From Pseudomonadota bacterium (GTDB lineage: Bacteria > Pseudomonadota > Alphaproteobacteria > SMXQ01), in NCBI GenBank assembly GCA_022562375.1, contig JADFPK010000005.1, positions 1-7,633 of the forward strand: a stretch of DNA of 7,633 nucleotides. The letters run 5' to 3'. Position 1 is the first letter of the stretch. The number at the start of each line of letters is the position of its first letter. Below, in pieces: positions 5,423 through 7,633 of this stretch. The notes beneath the pieces were generated by a model. That model saw nothing but the letters and a program-made list of their open reading frames with translations, was not told the DNA's origin and ran no database searches. The position numbers and the translations under genes were made by a program.

Positions 5423-7633
5423 ATGGAACCCAGTATTTTCAAGTTCATTCTCCGGCACAGCCTGAGGCAGCAGATAACCATCCTCTGTCTGACGGTGGGC
5501 TCGTTCCCGATCCTTTATCTCTCGCTCGATCTGCCCAAGATCATCATCAACGACGCGATCAACGCCAAGGACTTTCCCAAAGCCCTCCTCGGCGTCGAGT
5601 TCGAGCAGATCCCCTACCTTCTTCTGCTGTCCGGCATTTTCCTGGCGCTGGTGATCATCAAGAGCGGCTTCAGGTTCTGCATCAACATCTATCAGGGCCT
5701 GTTGGGCGAACGGATGTTGCGCCGGCTGCGTTACGAGCTTTACAGCCGGATTCTACGTTTTCCCCTGTTCCATTTCCGCCGGGTGTCGCCGACCGAGATG
5801 ATTCCGATGATCACTTCGGAAGTCGAACCGCTGGGCGGCTTCATCGGCGAGGCGTTCGCGCTGCCGGCCTTCTTCGGCGGCACATTACTGGTGATTTTCG
5901 CCTTCGTGTTCGTACAGGACCCGATTCTCGGCCTTGCCGCGATCTCGCTTTACCCGATTCAGGGCTATCTCATTCCCCGGTTACAGCGCCGGGTGAACGA
6001 GCTCGCCAAGCAGCGGGTCCGGGCGGTGCGCGAAACGGCGCGGAATATCGGCGAGACGGTGTCCGGGGTGACGGAAATCCACGCCCATGACACCTCTCAA
6101 TTCGAACTGGCCAAATTCGCCGAGCGGATGGGCCGGATCTACGAAATCCGCTATGAAATCTACCGGCGCAAGTTCTTCATCAAGTTCCTCAATAGCTTCC
6201 TCGGGCAGTTGACGCCGTTCTTGTTCTACTCGATCGGCGGATATCTGGTGATCGAGAGCGATTTGTCCTTCGGCGCGCTGGTCGCCGTGCTCGCCGCTTA
6301 CAAGGACCTGACGCCGCCCTGGAAAGAGTTGCTCAAGTACTACCAGCGCCAGGCCGACGCCCGCATCAAATACGAACAGGTGACGATGCAGTTCGCCCCC
6401 GCCGATATGCTCGACGAGTCGTTGCAGACCACCGACCCGGAGCCCGATGAGCGCCTAACCGGCGACATCGTCGCCACCAACGTCAGGCTCGAGGAAGATG
6501 ACCAGGTGAAAATCCTCGATGGCGTCAGCTTCACCTTCGGTCTCGACGAACACATCGCCATCGTCGGATCGGGCGCCAGCGGCAAGGAGACCTTGGCGAT
6601 GCTGATCGCCAGGCTCATCGCGCCGACGGGTGGACGCATCACCATCGGCGGCAGGGACCTCGCCGATCTGCCCGAATCGGTGACCGGACGGCGCATGGCT
6701 TATGTCGGACCCGGGGCGTACATGTTCTCGGGCTCGGTGCGCGACAATCTGTTTTACGGACTGAAGCATCGCCCCCTGCGTCCCGCGGTTTATGACGAGG
6801 AAACGGCGCAGGTGCGCGCCAGCGCGCTGCAGGATGCGGTCCTGGCCGGCAACACGGGCCTCGATCCCCAGGCCGGGTGGACCGACTACGCCGCCGCCGG
6901 GGCCGACGGGCGGGAGTCGCTTCGCGTCCGGGCCATGGCTTCGCTGGATCTGGTCGAGATGGGCGACACCCTCTACGAGATGGGCCTCAGGGGGACGCTC
7001 GATCCCGGTGAGCGGCCCGAGATCGCGGCGCGGCTTCTCAGCGCGCGCGAAGCCATACACCAGCGGCTCGAGGCCCCCGACATGGCGGGATTGGTCGAAC
7101 CCTTCGATGAGGCCAAATACAATGACAACGCGACGGTCGCCGAGAACCTGTTGTTCGGCACGCCGGTCGGCGCCGCCTTCGACATCGACAATCTCGCCGA
7201 AAGTCCCTATGTGCGCGAAGTCCTGGATAAGGTCGGCCTGACATCCGATCTCCTCGAGATGGGCCGCCAGGTGGCTGGAATCATGATCGAACTGTTCTCC
7301 GGCCTCGATGCGGGCCACGAGTTTTTCGACCAGTACAGTTTCATCGAGGCCGAAGACCTGCCCGAGTTCCATGCGCTGCTCGGCAGGATCACCAAGGAAG
7401 GGCTGGAGGGTCTCGGCGCCGATGACCGTAACCGGCTGTTGTCATTACCGTTCAAGTTGATCCCGGCGCGCCACCGGCTCGACCAGATCGACGACGATAT
7501 GCGGAACCGCCTGCTGACGGCGCGCCGGACCTTCGCCGCCGAATTGCCGGCGGCGCTCGAATCATCGGTCGAATTTTTCGACGCCGGGAAATACAACGCC
7601 GCGGCAAGCCTTCAGGACAACATCCTGTTCGGT
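5423..7633 (+). CDS. ABC exporter-like protein with unusual, repeat-containing nucleotide-binding region; 3' end beyond window
   Basis: Open for 737 codons from the ATG at 5423 to the window edge, so partial. Residues 1 to about 325 form an ABC exporter membrane domain, with hydrophobic segments near 18-38, 63-85, 141-165, 166-187, 259-279 and 282-295 and a charged coupling-helix-like stretch between. A nucleotide-binding domain begins near 348. Its Walker A is GSGASGKET (382-390), where Glu389 replaces the usual Ser/Thr after Lys388. The Q-loop region is AYVGPGAYMFSGSVRDNLFYG (426-446), with Pro430 where Gln is expected. No normal signature or Walker B follows; instead about 290 residues carry repeats of a KYN..A....N-[LI]-LFG segment (565-579, 723-737). 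LDPGERPEIAARLL (526-539) looks like a decayed signature helix. It probably exports a glycolipid or saccharide made by the divergent operon, which is inference. ATG 5423 is chosen because the N-terminus MEPSIFKFIL directly precedes the first helix; its Shine-Dalgarno is weak and a GTG at 5351 is in frame. Confidence 0.88.
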   Translation, partial: MEPSIFKFILRHSLRQQITILCLTVGSFPILYLSLDLPKIIINDAINAKDFPKALLGVEFEQIPYLLLLSGIFLALVIIKSGFRFCINIYQGLLGERMLRRLRYELYSRILRFPLFHFRRVSPTEMIPMITSEVEPLGGFIGEAFALPAFFGGTLLVIFAFVFVQDPILGLAAISLYPIQGYLIPRLQRRVNELAKQRVRAVRETARNIGETVSGVTEIHAHDTSQFELAKFAERMGRIYEIRYEIYRRKFFIKFLNSFLGQLTPFLFYSIGGYLVIESDLSFGALVAVLAAYKDLTPPWKELLKYYQRQADARIKYEQVTMQFAPADMLDESLQTTDPEPDERLTGDIVATNVRLEEDDQVKILDGVSFTFGLDEHIAIVGSGASGKETLAMLIARLIAPTGGRITIGGRDLADLPESVTGRRMAYVGPGAYMFSGSVRDNLFYGLKHRPLRPAVYDEETAQVRASALQDAVLAGNTGLDPQAGWTDYAAAGADGRESLRVRAMASLDLVEMGDTLYEMGLRGTLDPGERPEIAARLLSAREAIHQRLEAPDMAGLVEPFDEAKYNDNATVAENLLFGTPVGAAFDIDNLAESPYVREVLDKVGLTSDLLEMGRQVAGIMIELFSGLDAGHEFFDQYSFIEAEDLPEFHALLGRITKEGLEGLGADDRNRLLSLPFKLIPARHRLDQIDDDMRNRLLTARRTFAAELPAALESSVEFFDAGKYNAAASLQDNILFG
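7034..7159 (+). repeat. Intragenic protein repeat, copy 1 (ABC protein residues 538-579)
   Basis: The encoded segment runs from LLSAR to NLLFG. It aligns with residues 697-737 with one single-residue gap. Shared positions include LL-[ST]-AR, a Leu seven residues later, VE-x-FD, KYN, Ala, and N-[LI]-LFG. The end of the segment also resembles the SGSVRDNLFYG stretch (436-446) just after the Q-loop position, so all copies may derive from the region that follows the Q-loop in an ABC domain. Confidence 0.75.
7511..7633 (+). repeat. Intragenic protein repeat, copy 2 (ABC protein residues 697-737, meets window edge)
   Basis: The encoded segment runs from LLTAR to NILFG and matches copy 1, 159 residues earlier, including FDAGKYN against FDEAKYN and an identical spacing of 15 residues from Lys to the final Gly. 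The window stops exactly after this glycine. In an ordinary ABC exporter the helical subdomain, signature motif and Walker B would follow, so the intact second half of the domain may begin just outside. Confidence 0.75.

Noticed and set aside
5389..6090. Plus-strand open frame of 233 codons at the start of the ABC gene
   Set aside because: It is the wrong frame: the frame beginning at 5423 carries the hydrophobic helices and stays open to the window end.
6455..7372. Minus-strand open frame of 305 codons antisense to the ABC gene
   Set aside because: The plus strand here encodes clear ABC motifs and an internal repeat, and the antisense translation matches no family I recognise.

Overview
The window is GC-rich and densely coding, with strong G/C third-position codon bias and almost no non-coding sequence. 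This fits a high-GC proteobacterium. The style of the proteins suggests an alphaproteobacterium of the Rhodospirillales type, but that is inference from gene flavour and not from a marker gene.

Layout: one 208-base divergent intergenic region (5215-5422) separates two transcription directions. Leftward on the minus strand (5214 to 1) runs a tight gene chain. In order of transcription it holds a GT-B glycosyltransferase (3973-5214), a family 4 glycosyltransferase with a GTG start (2657-3955), a second family 4 glycosyltransferase (1527-2684), a histidine phosphatase (922-1530), and a second GT-B glycosyltransferase resembling the first, cut by the window start (1-925). The junctions are a 17-base gap, a 28-base overlap and two ATGA overlaps, so the chain is almost certainly one translationally coupled operon. 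Rightward on the plus strand (5423 to the end) is a long ABC exporter-like protein that is still open at the window edge after 737 codons.

Together the genes look like a glycoconjugate locus. Four glycosyltransferases would assemble sugars on an acceptor, a phosphatase would act on a phosphorylated intermediate, and a membrane ABC protein may move the product or a lipid-linked precursor. No substrate can be named from the sequence.

The most unusual part is the ABC protein. It has a membrane domain and the first lobe of a nucleotide-binding domain, but the Walker A lysine is followed by Glu and the Q-loop Gln is absent. The following roughly 290 residues then hold repeated segments built around an 'N-[LI]-x-[FY]-G' motif instead of a normal signature motif and Walker B. 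An intact signature and Walker B, if present, must lie beyond the window. Two genes at the window edges, 1-925 and 5423-7633, are incomplete here.
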